Below are positions 37,250 through 46,780 of a DNA stretch of 64,000 bases, piece by piece. A program made the translations under genes and the position numbers. This DNA comes from Novosphingobium sp. RL4 (GTDB taxonomy: Bacteria; Pseudomonadota; Alphaproteobacteria; Sphingomonadales; Sphingomonadaceae). The notes under the pieces are model-generated. The model saw nothing but the letters and a program-made list of their open reading frames with translations, did no database searches and had not been told where the DNA came from. Position 1 is the first letter of the stretch, and every line of letters starts with the position of its first letter. The stretch covers positions 1,048,501 to 1,112,500 of the forward strand of contig NZ_CP141945.1 of the NCBI RefSeq assembly GCF_035658495.1. Direction: 5' to 3'.

Positions 37250-38391
37250 ACCTTCACGACCCGGATCTGGCGGCGCTGCGCGCCGAGCGCGACGCCTTGC
37301 GGGGGATTGTCCATGAACTGAAGACGCATGTCGGGCTGACCGTGGTCAGCGATCTGCGTCTCGATTCCGCCGCGACCACGATTTTCTTCCGAAGCGAACG
37401 CGCGCGCGCGGGAGAGCAGCCGGAAGGTCTTCTCGTGCATCCCGAGGATATCCGCCGTCTTGCTGCGCTCGCCGGGCATTCCGACGTTGTCACCGACTTG
37501 CGCGTCGGCCCGGGCGGAAGCGGCAGCCTCACGCTCCTCCTGCGCGAGAATCTGGGCGGAACCCATTGGTCCAGCGCGGTACTGCTGAACATGCGCGAAC
37601 CGCGCCACCTGCATCATGCGATTGCCGAAAAGGCGCGGCTTGCAGACCTGGGCGAGCGGGCTCTCACGCTAGCGCATGAATTGCGGCAGCCGCTGTTCAC
37701 CATCTCCATGGCGAACGAAAGCCTGCGCCTTATGCTGGACCGCGCTGATACCACGCGCTCGCGCCTGCACATGGCGGCGGCGCGTATCGCGGCGCAGGTG
37801 CAGCGTGCCCAGACCATCATCAAGCGCACCCTTTCCGACACGCGGGACGAGGATGTCCTGCCCGGCAGCGCGGATGTCATGGATGCCGCGCGCCATTCCG
37901 TCGAGTTTCTCGAGGCGCTGTTCGATCGCATCGGCATCCGGGTCGAGCTGGACAGCCGCGGCCTTGTCGCCTGCGTCGATCTCGACCGGGTGGAGCTGGA
38001 ACAGGTCTTTGTCAATGTCCTGCGCAATGCGGCGGACAGCATACAGTCGCGCCGGGAGCAGGGTTGGGATGGGCAGGGCACCATCACGATCGCTCTGGAA
38101 GTCGAGGCCGGACAGATCCGCTGCATGATCGCGGATAATGGAGCGGGCCTTCCGCCCGATCTTGCGCAAGTGGCGTTCGAACCGTTCTTCACCACCAAGG
38201 CGCACGAAGGCACCGGACTGGGTCTTCATATCTGCAGGCAGATTCTCGAACGCGCGCATGGCGCGATCCGGCTGGTTTCGGGCAATGGTGAAGGCACAAG
38301 TGCCGAAAGCGCGGGGGCAGAGGGTGCGCGAGTGGATATCAGCCTGCCGCTGTCGAAGGGAATGGCATCGTCAGATGTCGTCGCGGCCTAG
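37246..38391 (+). CDS. Soluble sensor histidine kinase
   Basis: A 381-residue kinase without membrane segments. The N-terminal 125 residues form an unrecognised input domain. The phosphoacceptor motif is HELRQPLFTISMANESLR near residues 145-162. The ATP-binding domain is complete: N box VFVNVLRNAAD, G1 box IADNGAGLPPD, F box FEPFFTTKAHEGTGLGL. The GTG start overlaps the receiver gene. Its 3' end overlaps by 21 bp with the convergent kinase-like gene, which shares the unusual QPLxxISMAN motif after the histidine, so the two are probably related. Confidence 0.88.
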   Translation: MNLHDPDLAALRAERDALRGIVHELKTHVGLTVVSDLRLDSAATTIFFRSERARAGEQPEGLLVHPEDIRRLAALAGHSDVVTDLRVGPGGSGSLTLLLRENLGGTHWSSAVLLNMREPRHLHHAIAEKARLADLGERALTLAHELRQPLFTISMANESLRLMLDRADTTRSRLHMAAARIAAQVQRAQTIIKRTLSDTRDEDVLPGSADVMDAARHSVEFLEALFDRIGIRVELDSRGLVACVDLDRVELEQVFVNVLRNAADSIQSRREQGWDGQGTITIALEVEAGQIRCMIADNGAGLPPDLAQVAFEPFFTTKAHEGTGLGLHICRQILERAHGAIRLVSGNGEGTSAESAGAEGARVDISLPLSKGMASSDVVAA

Positions 38392-39675
38392 CCTGATGAC
38401 GAAGCGGGTTGGCTGATTCCGGCGCAGGAGCGAGCGGAAATCGCCTCCTGCCTCGATCGCGACCTGCTCTACCAGCCAGAGCGTGGCGTGGTCTATCTTG
38501 CGGCCCGGAGCCGGCTTGTCGTCCCCGTCGATGCACTGGACGGTAATCACGACATGGGCGGGCGTGATCGTTGCGCGCAGCAGGACCTTGCCCTTCTGCT
38601 TCTCGTTGTTCGGGCCGATGAAGCCGCCGAAAGCGCTGAGCAGTGCCGCCACCGCCATCATTTCCAGAGCGCCGTGATGTTCCGGAACGAGATGGTCCAG
38701 CGCGTTTCCATGCAGTTCGACGGTAACGCCGTGGTGGCGCACGTTCGACTTGGTGGCCGCGATCGCCCTGTCGAGCGCGCTGCGCACGTTGAGCCCGGTC
38801 ACGTCCTTGTCACCGTTGCGGCCGAACCAGCGGAAAAGACCCAGGATGAAGGCCGCCACTTCCGTGTGAGAGGAAACCCGGCTTACGCGGTCCAGCAGCT
38901 GCTTGCGGCTTTCCGCATCGATGTCGAGCTGCTCGACGATGTAGCGCATGTTGCCGTTCGCCATCGAGATGACGTTGAGCGGCTGGGCAAGGTCATGCAG
39001 CATTCCACTGGTGATGCGGCCCAGGAGCAGGTCGCGCGTGACGGGGACCAGACCGTCTTCTCCCCAGGCCAGCAGGCGCGCGTCCACCATTGCGAGATGC
39101 CGCGCCAGCCCGGCGCCGAGGAACGCCGCGCACAGCGAACCGATGAGGATCGCCGCTGTCGCCATCGGGCCGCTCATCAGGAGAAGGCCGCAGAAGCTAG
39201 CGGTTGCCAGAAGCAGCGCGACCACCCAGCTCCAGCGCGGGGCGCGCAGAAGGACCGGAACCAGACCGCGCGAAACGAACGCAGCCGAAGCGATGAGGAT
39301 CAGCAGGGTCCAGTAAGCGGGGGAGGTCCGGGCTTCGGGCATGAACAGCAAGGTGACTGCGAGAATGCCCGAAATTATCAGCGCCTTCAGGGTCTTGTGC
39401 AGAACGAACAGGGCGCCGGCGGCCGCCGCGCCGATCAGGCCGGCAGCCGGAGCGAAGGCCGAGGTGAAACCCAGGCACAAGGCGCAGACTGCGATTGCGG
39501 CGGGATAGAAGCGGGTTCCATCCTCCCAGGCGCGAAGCCGCGTTCCCAGGCTGGAAGCGCGTGCATTGCGGCGGCCGTCGTCCGGGGCCTGTTCTGAAGC
39601 GAGGTCGGGCCGAGGCGCCTCCGCGGGAGACGCGGCGGGCACGAATTCGACGACGTTGTTACTAGAAAGGTCCAT
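38371..39675 (-). CDS. Membrane histidine-kinase-like protein with degenerate ATPase domain
   Basis: A 434-residue protein. Residues 1-55 are cytoplasmic-looking, then about six hydrophobic segments (60-205). The phosphoacceptor region HDLAQPLNVISMANGNMR follows near residue 235. The rest should be the ATP-binding domain, but the N box is replaced (AVAALLSAFGGF), G1 reads IDGDDKPAPG and no F or G2 box is seen. It therefore resembles a pseudokinase that can dimerise, and perhaps be phosphorylated, but not bind ATP in the usual way. ATG 39675 was chosen; a TTG at 39780 is in frame. It runs against the kinase at 37246 and away from the pilus operon. Confidence 0.78.
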   Translation of the reverse strand: MDLSSNNVVEFVPAASPAEAPRPDLASEQAPDDGRRNARASSLGTRLRAWEDGTRFYPAAIAVCALCLGFTSAFAPAAGLIGAAAAGALFVLHKTLKALIISGILAVTLLFMPEARTSPAYWTLLILIASAAFVSRGLVPVLLRAPRWSWVVALLLATASFCGLLLMSGPMATAAILIGSLCAAFLGAGLARHLAMVDARLLAWGEDGLVPVTRDLLLGRITSGMLHDLAQPLNVISMANGNMRYIVEQLDIDAESRKQLLDRVSRVSSHTEVAAFILGLFRWFGRNGDKDVTGLNVRSALDRAIAATKSNVRHHGVTVELHGNALDHLVPEHHGALEMMAVAALLSAFGGFIGPNNEKQKGKVLLRATITPAHVVITVQCIDGDDKPAPGRKIDHATLWLVEQVAIEAGGDFRSLLRRNQPTRFVIRLGRDDI

Positions 39676-40327
39676 GTTCGATCTGCCCCCCGGCGGACGC
39701 TGGGTCTCCGGAACAAGGATGGTCGATGTGGGCTGCCCCCGGTCGACCTGAAGATTGCGGAATGTCCTTGCATCTCGCAACTGCGAAGGAAAGAGAAAAT
39801 AAATTCACGTTAGGTCGTAAGTAAATCAGCTAACGGTCATTTTCATCATGTCGCCGAAAAGGCGATTACAAAATGTTAATCCCCTGAAAAATCGCACTTC
39901 ACGCCTCAAATCGCCAGGTGTGCATATGTGTGCCAATTCGCAACAGGCTGGTTGAATGCCTAAATTGCCATTGCGTCTGCATCCATTTTCGCCCTCAATG
40001 CTGCAATTCGGAACACGGGAAAGAACCGATCCGAACATGTTCGCTTGGGTTGCAGTTCCATCTGCGACGAGTTGAACTGCTGGATTGCCGCGCAATTTGC
40101 TCGAGCAAGACAAGGAAGCGCGTTGTCCTCAAGTTGAGCCGGACAATCGACTTGCGACGATTCCCCTCGCATCGGCTATTTCTCCATATCGGATGAATTC
40201 CGAGAACCGCTATCATCCATACGCAAGACGGCGATTGCGTCCGTTCATCGACGTAGAAATCTCCACATCGGATCGTCGGGGCAGTCGATCCGGTTTGCGT
40301 AAGCGCAAGGGATAGGGGGAATTTGGC
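39676..40327. other. 652-bp promoter region upstream of the pilus operon
   Basis: No gene is supported. The stretch 39780-40000 is clearly AT-richer than its surroundings and contains a small hairpin CGCC-GAAAA-GGCG (39852-39864). A direct repeat TCTCCAYATCGGAT occurs at 40181-40194 and 40260-40273, the second copy 55 bp before the cpaB start. These are candidates for regulator binding sites controlling the pilus operon, and perhaps the divergent pseudokinase. Confidence 0.5.
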
Positions 40328-41272
40328 ATGCGCCTTGGTTCGAAAGCGAAGCTCACAATCGGCGTCGGCCTGATTGCTGCTTGCAGCTTCGCTTTTCTTG
40401 GCGTGCGTGAGCTCGGCCGGGCTGCGAAGCCGGTGGCGGATGCCGCCGCACGGGTCCCTTCGGGCAAGCCGGAACCGGCGCTTGCAGTGCTTGCCGCCAC
40501 CACGCGTGACATCAGGACGGGTGAGACGATCACCGCCGACATGATCCGCAATGCGAAGTCCGATCCGGCGAAGTTCCCCACCGCTGTAACACCTGCCGAG
40601 ATCATCGGAAAAGTGGCGACACGGGACATCCAGGGCAATTCGCTGATCCCGCGCACGGCCATCGCGCAGGAAACCAAGCTCGCGATCCGGGTGCCGATCG
40701 GCATGCGCGCCATCAGTATCGACACGACGGCGGAAATCGCCGTGGCCGGACTGGTCCGGCCAGGTGACCGGGTGGACGTGCAGGTGGTCTATCCGGGCGA
40801 GGATGCCCTGAGCGGCGCGCGGGCAAATGGCGTCAGCCGCGCGCGCACGCTCCTGCAGCGGGTTCCCGTGCTGGCCGTGGGCGAGGCTGTCGTCGGCGCC
40901 CAGCCGGCCGGCGCTGTCGAAGGCGCGGTGAGCGCCGAGCCGCCTCCGGCACGCACGGTAACCCTGGCACTTTCGCCCGAGCAGGTTTCCGAGCTTTCGC
41001 TCGCGAAGAGCACGGGCGCGCTCTACCTGTCACTGCGCAACCCTGAGGACAATGTGGAAGTCGCGGTGGCGCAGGCTGCCTCGATGTCCATTCCCAGGAC
41101 CGCGCCCGCCTATGCCGCGCCGCGTCCGATGCAGGTCCAGGCGCCAAGGCCGCGCCCGGCAGCCCGGCCCGCATCCCGCCCTAAAACAAGCCAGCCCTCC
41201 GGGTCGCAACCCATCGAACTGGTGGTCGGAGGAAATAGCCAAGTCATCTATTCGGGGAGTGGATCGCGTTGA
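40328..41272 (+). CDS. cpaB: Flp pilus assembly protein CpaB/RcpC
   Basis: A 314-residue protein with one N-terminal membrane segment and an SAF domain (residues about 50-115: LAVLAATTRDIRTGETITAD), followed by the RcpC-type region (VRPGDRVDVQVVY). The C-terminal 50 residues are rich in Pro, Arg and Ala. It is the periplasmic/inner-membrane component thought to stabilise the secretin or bind peptidoglycan. The ATG has AGGGGGA upstream, and this is the first gene of the operon. The TTG or ATG start of cpaC follows directly. Confidence 0.92.
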   Translation: MRLGSKAKLTIGVGLIAACSFAFLGVRELGRAAKPVADAAARVPSGKPEPALAVLAATTRDIRTGETITADMIRNAKSDPAKFPTAVTPAEIIGKVATRDIQGNSLIPRTAIAQETKLAIRVPIGMRAISIDTTAEIAVAGLVRPGDRVDVQVVYPGEDALSGARANGVSRARTLLQRVPVLAVGEAVVGAQPAGAVEGAVSAEPPPARTVTLALSPEQVSELSLAKSTGALYLSLRNPEDNVEVAVAQAASMSIPRTAPAYAAPRPMQVQAPRPRPAARPASRPKTSQPSGSQPIELVVGGNSQVIYSGSGSR

Positions 41273-42456
41273 AAGCCATGATTGCCTCCTGCCTGCTGGC
41301 CTGCGCGTCGACGCTGGCCCCGGCCTTCGCGCATGCGCAGGAACAGGAGAGCCTGCAAGTCGACGATCAACGCACCCTGTCCTTCCCCAAGGCAATCGGC
41401 CGGGTGGAAGTCAGCCGCGAAAACGTGATCGGCATTTCGGCGCCTACGGCGCAGTCGCTGCGGATCAAGGCGTTGGCGACCGGGGATGCGCTCCTGACCG
41501 TCTTCGCGCAGGACGGCACCGTGCTGGGCGAGCGAAACGTGCGGGTCGGCGCGCCGGGAATGTCGGCGCAGAACGCGAACTATCGTCCGGGCGAGAAGGT
41601 CGTTGCGGTGGACGTCCAGTTCGCAGCCGTGTCCAGTTCCACGCTCAAGGCGCTGGGGTTCAGTTTCTCGAAGCTGGCCGGAGATCTGCAGGGCGCGGTC
41701 ATTTCGCCTAGCAGCCTCAACAGTGCCAGCTTCGGTAACGATGGCCTGTCTATCGACAGTTCGGCGCCGATCCAGAGCGCCTTCAACCTGTTCCTCTCTG
41801 CCCGCAATCACGGGATCGGGGCGATCCTCAGCGCGCTGTCTTCCAACGGGCTGTCGCAGTTGCTCGCGCAGCCGACGCTGCTGGTGCGTTCGGGCGAGCA
41901 GGCCAGCTTCCTGGCCGGCGGCGAGTTTCCCGTCCCGGTGCCGCAGAACACCGGCGGCACCGGCAATACGATCTCGATCCAGTACAAGGAATTCGGCGTT
42001 CGCCTGTCCGTGACGCCTTATGTTCTCTCGCCCGAGCATATCGTGCTCAAGCTTTCTCCCGAAGTCAGCGAACTGGACTACAACAACGGTGTCCAGCTTC
42101 AGGGCTACGTGGTTCCCGGAATTCGTCGCCGCTCGGCAGAGACGACCGTGGAACTGGGCAGCGGCCAGAGCTTCGTGATTGCTGGCCTCAACTATAGCAA
42201 TAGCGCGGTGACCAAGGACAAGGTGCCTTTCCTCGGCGATATTCCGGTGCTCGGCGCCTTCTTCAAGCGCCAGCAGAACCAGAAGGAACGGCAGGAGCTG
42301 ATCATCGTGGCCACGCCGCGCCTGGTCGAGCCCGATGCGGTTCCACCGCTGCTGACGAATGCCACCCGTAAACTCGATCCCGGCATCGGCGACATGATCG
42401 TCGGTAATGACGGGGTGGAGAAAGCCGTTGCCGCCTTTGGCGTTGTGAGGCCCTGA
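41269..42456 (+). CDS. cpaC: Flp pilus secretin CpaC/RcpA
   Basis: A 395-residue outer-membrane secretin with a signal peptide (CASTLAPAFAHAQ), an N-terminal BON/pilus-secretin domain (residues about 30-105) and the secretin core (LLAQPTLLVRSGEQASFLAG near residue 200 to VPFLGDIPVLGAFF near 325). It should form the pilus exit pore. TTG 41269 overlaps the cpaB stop by 4 bp; ATG 41278 is the alternative start. No cpaD gene (outer-membrane lipoprotein partner) is found in the window. Confidence 0.92.
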   Translation: MKAMIASCLLACASTLAPAFAHAQEQESLQVDDQRTLSFPKAIGRVEVSRENVIGISAPTAQSLRIKALATGDALLTVFAQDGTVLGERNVRVGAPGMSAQNANYRPGEKVVAVDVQFAAVSSSTLKALGFSFSKLAGDLQGAVISPSSLNSASFGNDGLSIDSSAPIQSAFNLFLSARNHGIGAILSALSSNGLSQLLAQPTLLVRSGEQASFLAGGEFPVPVPQNTGGTGNTISIQYKEFGVRLSVTPYVLSPEHIVLKLSPEVSELDYNNGVQLQGYVVPGIRRRSAETTVELGSGQSFVIAGLNYSNSAVTKDKVPFLGDIPVLGAFFKRQQNQKERQELIIVATPRLVEPDAVPPLLTNATRKLDPGIGDMIVGNDGVEKAVAAFGVVRP

Positions 42457-42457
42457 C

Positions 42458-43624
42458 ATGCCGAAAATCCACCTTCTCTCGGTAGACCGCACTCTGGCGC
42501 AGCGCATTGCCGAAGCGATGGGCGAGCATGTCTCGGTCGAGATCGTGCAGTCGCTCGACCAGGGCGATGTCGATGGGCCGGGCATCGTCGTGATCGATCA
42601 CGCCTCGGTGCCGGCGGAGCGTTCGCTGGCCTCGTCGATCGGGGAAGTGGCACAGGCCGCGCCCGGACGCGCCGTGGTTGTGGCCACGGAGGATATGTAC
42701 GCCGGGCAAGTGCTGCAGGCGATCCGGGCCGGCGCGGCAGACGTGCTTCCGCGCAGCGCGAGCGGCACCGAAATCTCCGAAATCCTGACGCGCGTGCTCA
42801 ACAGTGCGCTGGCCACGCAGGGCCGGCTGGGCCGCCTGACCATGGTTCTGGGTAACGATCGCGAGGCAACCGCGATGCTGGCCACCGACATGGCCCTGGC
42901 GTTCAGCCTCAACCAAACCCCGACCCTGCTTGTCGATTTTACCCTGCCTTCCAGTACGGCCGAAGCCTATCTCGATCTCAAGGTCGATTATGGCCTTGCC
43001 TCCGCCGTCGCCGATCTCGACCGGATGGACACCAGCCTGCTGGCCGACGCACTGGCGCGCCATGAGGCGAGCGGGCTTTCGCTCATCACCTTCGATGGTG
43101 GCACCGGCAGCGAGCCGGTGGGCATCGGTCCCAATGATGTCGTCGGCCTGATCCAGCTGCTTCGCGCGAATTTCGTTCAGGTGGTGGTCTGTGCCGGAAG
43201 CCTGCGCCATGGCGGATTGCTGCGCGAACTGGCGTCGCAGGCTCAGGCGATCGAGATCGTCTGCAGCCAGTCGATCCGTGAACTGGAAGCGTGCCGTCGC
43301 CTCATGGACAAGGTGTCGCTCGACACTGCCAGCGGATCGCGCACGCGGCTTATGGTATGGGACTATGAACCGCGCATCCTGCTCGATGGTCGCCGGATGG
43401 CCGACGCGCTGGGTATCGAGGCGCTCATGGGCGTGCCGACCGACCGGATCCGGACTGCGAACGCGCTCAATGCCGGGCGTCCCCTGATGTTCGACCGGGA
43501 AAGCGGACCGTACATCCAGGCGGTTCGCCGGGCCTGCAACATCGCCGCGCCCGTGAAAAGCGGCAAGGGCAGCATCGACCGGATGCGCCGCGCGATCCTG
43601 CGCTCGGTGGAGCGCACCGCATGA
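42458..43624 (+). CDS. cpaE: CpaE/TadZ-like pilus localisation protein lacking the P-loop
   Basis: A 388-residue protein in the position of cpaE. The N-terminal 115 residues look like an atypical receiver domain (VVIDHASVPAE, AGAADVLPRSASGTEI). The following MinD/ParA-like domain begins at about residue 127, but where the Walker A motif (KGGVGKT) is expected it reads LTMVLGNDREATAML. ATP hydrolysis by the normal mechanism is therefore unlikely. TadZ/CpaE proteins place the pilus machine at the cell pole, and divergent P-loops are known in the group. It begins 1 bp after cpaC and overlaps cpaF by 4 bp. Confidence 0.85.
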   Translation: MPKIHLLSVDRTLAQRIAEAMGEHVSVEIVQSLDQGDVDGPGIVVIDHASVPAERSLASSIGEVAQAAPGRAVVVATEDMYAGQVLQAIRAGAADVLPRSASGTEISEILTRVLNSALATQGRLGRLTMVLGNDREATAMLATDMALAFSLNQTPTLLVDFTLPSSTAEAYLDLKVDYGLASAVADLDRMDTSLLADALARHEASGLSLITFDGGTGSEPVGIGPNDVVGLIQLLRANFVQVVVCAGSLRHGGLLRELASQAQAIEIVCSQSIRELEACRRLMDKVSLDTASGSRTRLMVWDYEPRILLDGRRMADALGIEALMGVPTDRIRTANALNAGRPLMFDRESGPYIQAVRRACNIAAPVKSGKGSIDRMRRAILRSVERTA

Positions 43625-44988
43625 GCCTTCTCACCAACGAGGAACTGCACGAAGGGCTTTCGGCCGGCCGCCGCAAGTCTGCGGTGACACAGCCGTCCGC
43701 GCAGCGGATGAGCGACAGTTACCAGGCGGTCAAGGCGCTCACTTGCCAGCAGGTGATCGAACAGCTGGAAACCCAGGGCGTCACCGCGGAATCGCTCGAC
43801 CAGCGCACCCTTAGGCACGAGATCGAACAGGTCATCAACAGCCGCAGCCGGCGCGGGCAGCTTGCGCTCAACAGCGCCGAGCGGCTGCTGCTGATCGAGG
43901 ACGTGGAAGACGAAGTCGTCGGCCTGGGTCCGCTTGCACCGCTGCTGCGGGACAACACGATCGACGACATCATCGTCAACGGCGCCAATACCATCTACGC
44001 CGAGCGCGGCGGTCTCTTGTCGCGGGTGGAAACGCGTTTTCGCGACGACGCGCATCTGATGAATATCATCCAGCGCATCGTCGGTCCGATCGGGCGGCGC
44101 GTGGACGAGGCGACACCGTTCTGCGACGCGCGCCTGGCTGACGGTTCTCGCGTCAACATCGTCATTCCGCCCATCGCGCTCGACGGGCCGCTGGTATCGA
44201 TCCGCAAGTTCCGCCTTCAGGCGCTGACCCTCGACGATTGCGTCGCCAGCGGAGTGATGAGCGCGCCGATGGCGACTTACCTCACCAGCGCGGTGCGCTC
44301 GCGCCTCAATGTCCTGATCTGCGGGGGCACCGGTGCCGGCAAGTCGACGCTGCTCAACGTGCTCTCCAGTTGCATCGGCAATCATGAGCGGCTCGTGACG
44401 ATCGAGGACGCGGCCGAGCTGCAGCTCTGCCAGGACCACGTCGTCCGGCTGGAAACCCGTCCTCCCAATGTCGATGGCAGCCGCGAGGTCAGCTCCCGCG
44501 ATCTCGTCCGCAACGCGCTGCGCATGAGGCCCGACCGGATCATCCTTGGCGAGGTGCGCGGCGTGGAAGCCGTGGAGATGCTTCAGGCCATGTCGACCGG
44601 GCATGACGGTTCGATGGCAACCCTGCACGGCAATTCGCCGCGCGACGCGCTTTCGCGACTTGAAATGCTGCTGGGCTTCGCGGGGCAGCAAAGCGACATC
44701 CGGGCAGTGCGCCGTTTCGTGGCCAACAGCGTCCATGTGATCGTCAATATCCAGCGCCTGAGCAGCGGCGTCCGCCGCGTGACTTCGGTGACCGAGGTGA
44801 CCGGCGTGGAAGGCGATGCCTTCACGCTCAACGAACTCTTCCGCTTCGATGAGCAGCCGCCGATGTCCGGGGAAGGGACGTTCCAGACGCTGTCGCCCCG
44901 GCCCTATCATGCCGCGCGGCTCAAGGACTATCCGATGCCGAGCCTGACCAAGACCCGCGTCGCCAATGGAGTGGCCGCGGCATGGTGA
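43621..44988 (+). CDS. cpaF: Pilus assembly ATPase CpaF/TadA
   Basis: A 455-residue secretion ATPase of the type II/IV family. Walker A is GGTGAGKST with K241, and the Walker B/Asp-box region includes [12 protein letters not shown]. The N-terminal domain (residues 30-200) contains the usual [11 protein letters not shown] segment. It powers extension, and in Caulobacter also retraction, of Flp pili at the inner membrane together with TadB and TadC. Start and stop overlap the neighbouring genes (4 and 7 bp). Confidence 0.94.
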   Translation: MSLLTNEELHEGLSAGRRKSAVTQPSAQRMSDSYQAVKALTCQQVIEQLETQGVTAESLDQRTLRHEIEQVINSRSRRGQLALNSAERLLLIEDVEDEVVGLGPLAPLLRDNTIDDIIVNGANTIYAERGGLLSRVETRFRDDAHLMNIIQRIVGPIGRRVDEATPFCDARLADGSRVNIVIPPIALDGPLVSIRKFRLQALTLDDCVASGVMSAPMATYLTSAVRSRLNVLICGGTGAGKSTLLNVLSSCIGNHERLVTIEDAAELQLCQDHVVRLETRPPNVDGSREVSSRDLVRNALRMRPDRIILGEVRGVEAVEMLQAMSTGHDGSMATLHGNSPRDALSRLEMLLGFAGQQSDIRAVRRFVANSVHVIVNIQRLSSGVRRVTSVTEVTGVEGDAFTLNELFRFDEQPPMSGEGTFQTLSPRPYHAARLKDYPMPSLTKTRVANGVAAAW

Positions 44989-45884
44989 GCGGCGGGGCCT
45001 ATCTTATCCTTGCCTTCCTGATCGTGGGCCTGATCGCGTTCTACCTTACCGGCGAACGCGCCAAGGGCCTTTCCGCCATCGATCGCCGTCTTGCCGCGAT
45101 GGCCGGTCCCGAAGCCGCGCCGGTGCGTTCTGTCACCGCCATATCGGTGCCGGAGCGGATCGCTCCGCTCATGGCGCAGGCCCAGCTCGAAATCACGGTG
45201 CCGACGGTACGACTGCTCGCCGGCATCGGCCTCGCGCTGGTCTTCCTCGTGCTGGTGCTGGCCGGACCGGTCGCTGCACTGGCCCTGCTGCTAGGACTGC
45301 CGATGGCGGGCCTGTCATGGCTTCGCGAGCGCGCCCGCAAGCGCGTGGAGGCGCTTACCGAAGCCCTACCGCTCTATCTCGACGGTGTGCGTCAGCTTCA
45401 GGCGGTGGGCAATTCGCTGTCACAGGCACTGGCACGCGCCCTGGCGGATGCATCGCCGGTCGTCCGCTCCTATTTCGACACGGCTGCGCGGCGGCTGGAA
45501 ATGGGCGCGCCGGTAGCCGAGACGATGCAGCAGCTTGCCGACCGCATCCAGGTGCCGGAAGTCTCGATGATTGCGGCCGCCATCCGCACGAACCTGCGCT
45601 ACGGCGGTTCGATCGGCGCGGTGTTCGGCAACCTTTCGCATATCCTGCGCGAACGGCTGCGCATCCGGCGCGAGCTCGTCGCGGCAACCTCGGAGGCGAA
45701 AGTCAGCTCGCGCGTGCTGATCGCCATGCCGCTTCTGGCAATGGTGGGGTTGGTGCTGATGAACCCCTCCTATCTCGAGTTCTTCATCAAGGACCCGCGC
45801 GGGCAATCGCTTTCGCTCGTCGCGCTGGGGCTGGAAGCGGTGGGCGTGCTGATTATCCGCCGCATGCTGAGGCTCGAATTCTGA
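44982..45884 (+). CDS. tadB: Inner-membrane platform protein TadB
   Basis: A 300-residue protein with a type II secretion F domain (about residues 140-265: LPLYLDGVRQLQAVGNSLSQ) and hydrophobic segments at the N-terminus, in the middle and near the C-terminus. It forms the membrane platform with TadC. The ATG overlaps the cpaF stop region by 7 bp. The acidic/basic stretch RLEMGAPVAETMQQLADRI is typical for the family. Confidence 0.92.
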   Translation: MVSGGAYLILAFLIVGLIAFYLTGERAKGLSAIDRRLAAMAGPEAAPVRSVTAISVPERIAPLMAQAQLEITVPTVRLLAGIGLALVFLVLVLAGPVAALALLLGLPMAGLSWLRERARKRVEALTEALPLYLDGVRQLQAVGNSLSQALARALADASPVVRSYFDTAARRLEMGAPVAETMQQLADRIQVPEVSMIAAAIRTNLRYGGSIGAVFGNLSHILRERLRIRRELVAATSEAKVSSRVLIAMPLLAMVGLVLMNPSYLEFFIKDPRGQSLSLVALGLEAVGVLIIRRMLRLEF

Positions 45885-46780
45885 TGCAGTCGCTGGCCTC
45901 CTTCCTGCTTTTCGGCCTGGCCCTTGGCAGTCTGCTGATGGTGCTGGCCGGAGTGCGCCTGCTGAACGCAGACAACCGCCTGCGCGCCCGCATCGACGGT
46001 GCCTCGGGCGCTGCCACGGGATTGACGGGCAAGTTGCCGTTTCCCTTGCCGCGCATGTTCACCGTGCGCGGGCGCGACCGCAGCGAAATCGAACAGAAGC
46101 TGCGCAAGGCCGGCTACTTCGAAGCCAATGCGCTGGAGACCTTTGCCTGGCTGCGGCTCGCCGCGGCGGGCGGCGTTGCCCTTGCCTCCATGGCGACTTG
46201 CTTCGTCATCAACGGCAACCCGCTCCGTCCGCTGTTTCCGACGCTGGCCCTCGCGGGACTGACCTACATCGGCGCCAAGTATGTGCTGCAGATGCGCGCA
46301 GCGACGCGTGAGCGGATACTGACGGCTGAATTCCCCTTCCTGCTCGACCTGATGTTGATGATGCTGGAAAGCGGCGTCTCGCTGGACCAGTGCTTCCGCG
46401 GCATAGCCCGCGAGGAACGGGTTGCGGTTCCCAATCACGCCCGGCTGGTCGCCATGCTGGTCGAGGATCTCGATCGCGGTCAGGATTACCAGCTGGCGTT
46501 CGATCGCTGGGCCTCGCGCGTGGCGGTAAACGGCGCACGCGAACTGGCCACGGTGTTCCGCCAATCGCTGTTCCACGGCATGGAGCTGGTGCCTTCGCTG
46601 CGCGAATTCATCCGCGAATTCTCGCAGCGCCGGGTCGCTCGCGCCCGCGAAGCCATCGGCTCGATCACGGTGCGCATGGTAATCCTGATGCTCGTGTTCT
46701 TCATGCCGGCGCTGTTCATCGTGCTGGCGGGACCGCCGGTTGCCGCCATTCTCGATACTCTTGGGGGGGCTTCCTCATGA
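45884..46780 (+). CDS. tadC: Inner-membrane platform protein TadC
   Basis: A 298-residue TadB paralogue with a type II secretion F domain at about residues 145-270 (AEFPFLLDLMLMMLESGVSL) and several membrane segments. It overlaps tadB by 1 bp (TGATG). It is the partner of TadB in the pilus platform. Confidence 0.92.
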   Translation: MQSLASFLLFGLALGSLLMVLAGVRLLNADNRLRARIDGASGAATGLTGKLPFPLPRMFTVRGRDRSEIEQKLRKAGYFEANALETFAWLRLAAAGGVALASMATCFVINGNPLRPLFPTLALAGLTYIGAKYVLQMRAATRERILTAEFPFLLDLMLMMLESGVSLDQCFRGIAREERVAVPNHARLVAMLVEDLDRGQDYQLAFDRWASRVAVNGARELATVFRQSLFHGMELVPSLREFIREFSQRRVARAREAIGSITVRMVILMLVFFMPALFIVLAGPPVAAILDTLGGASS

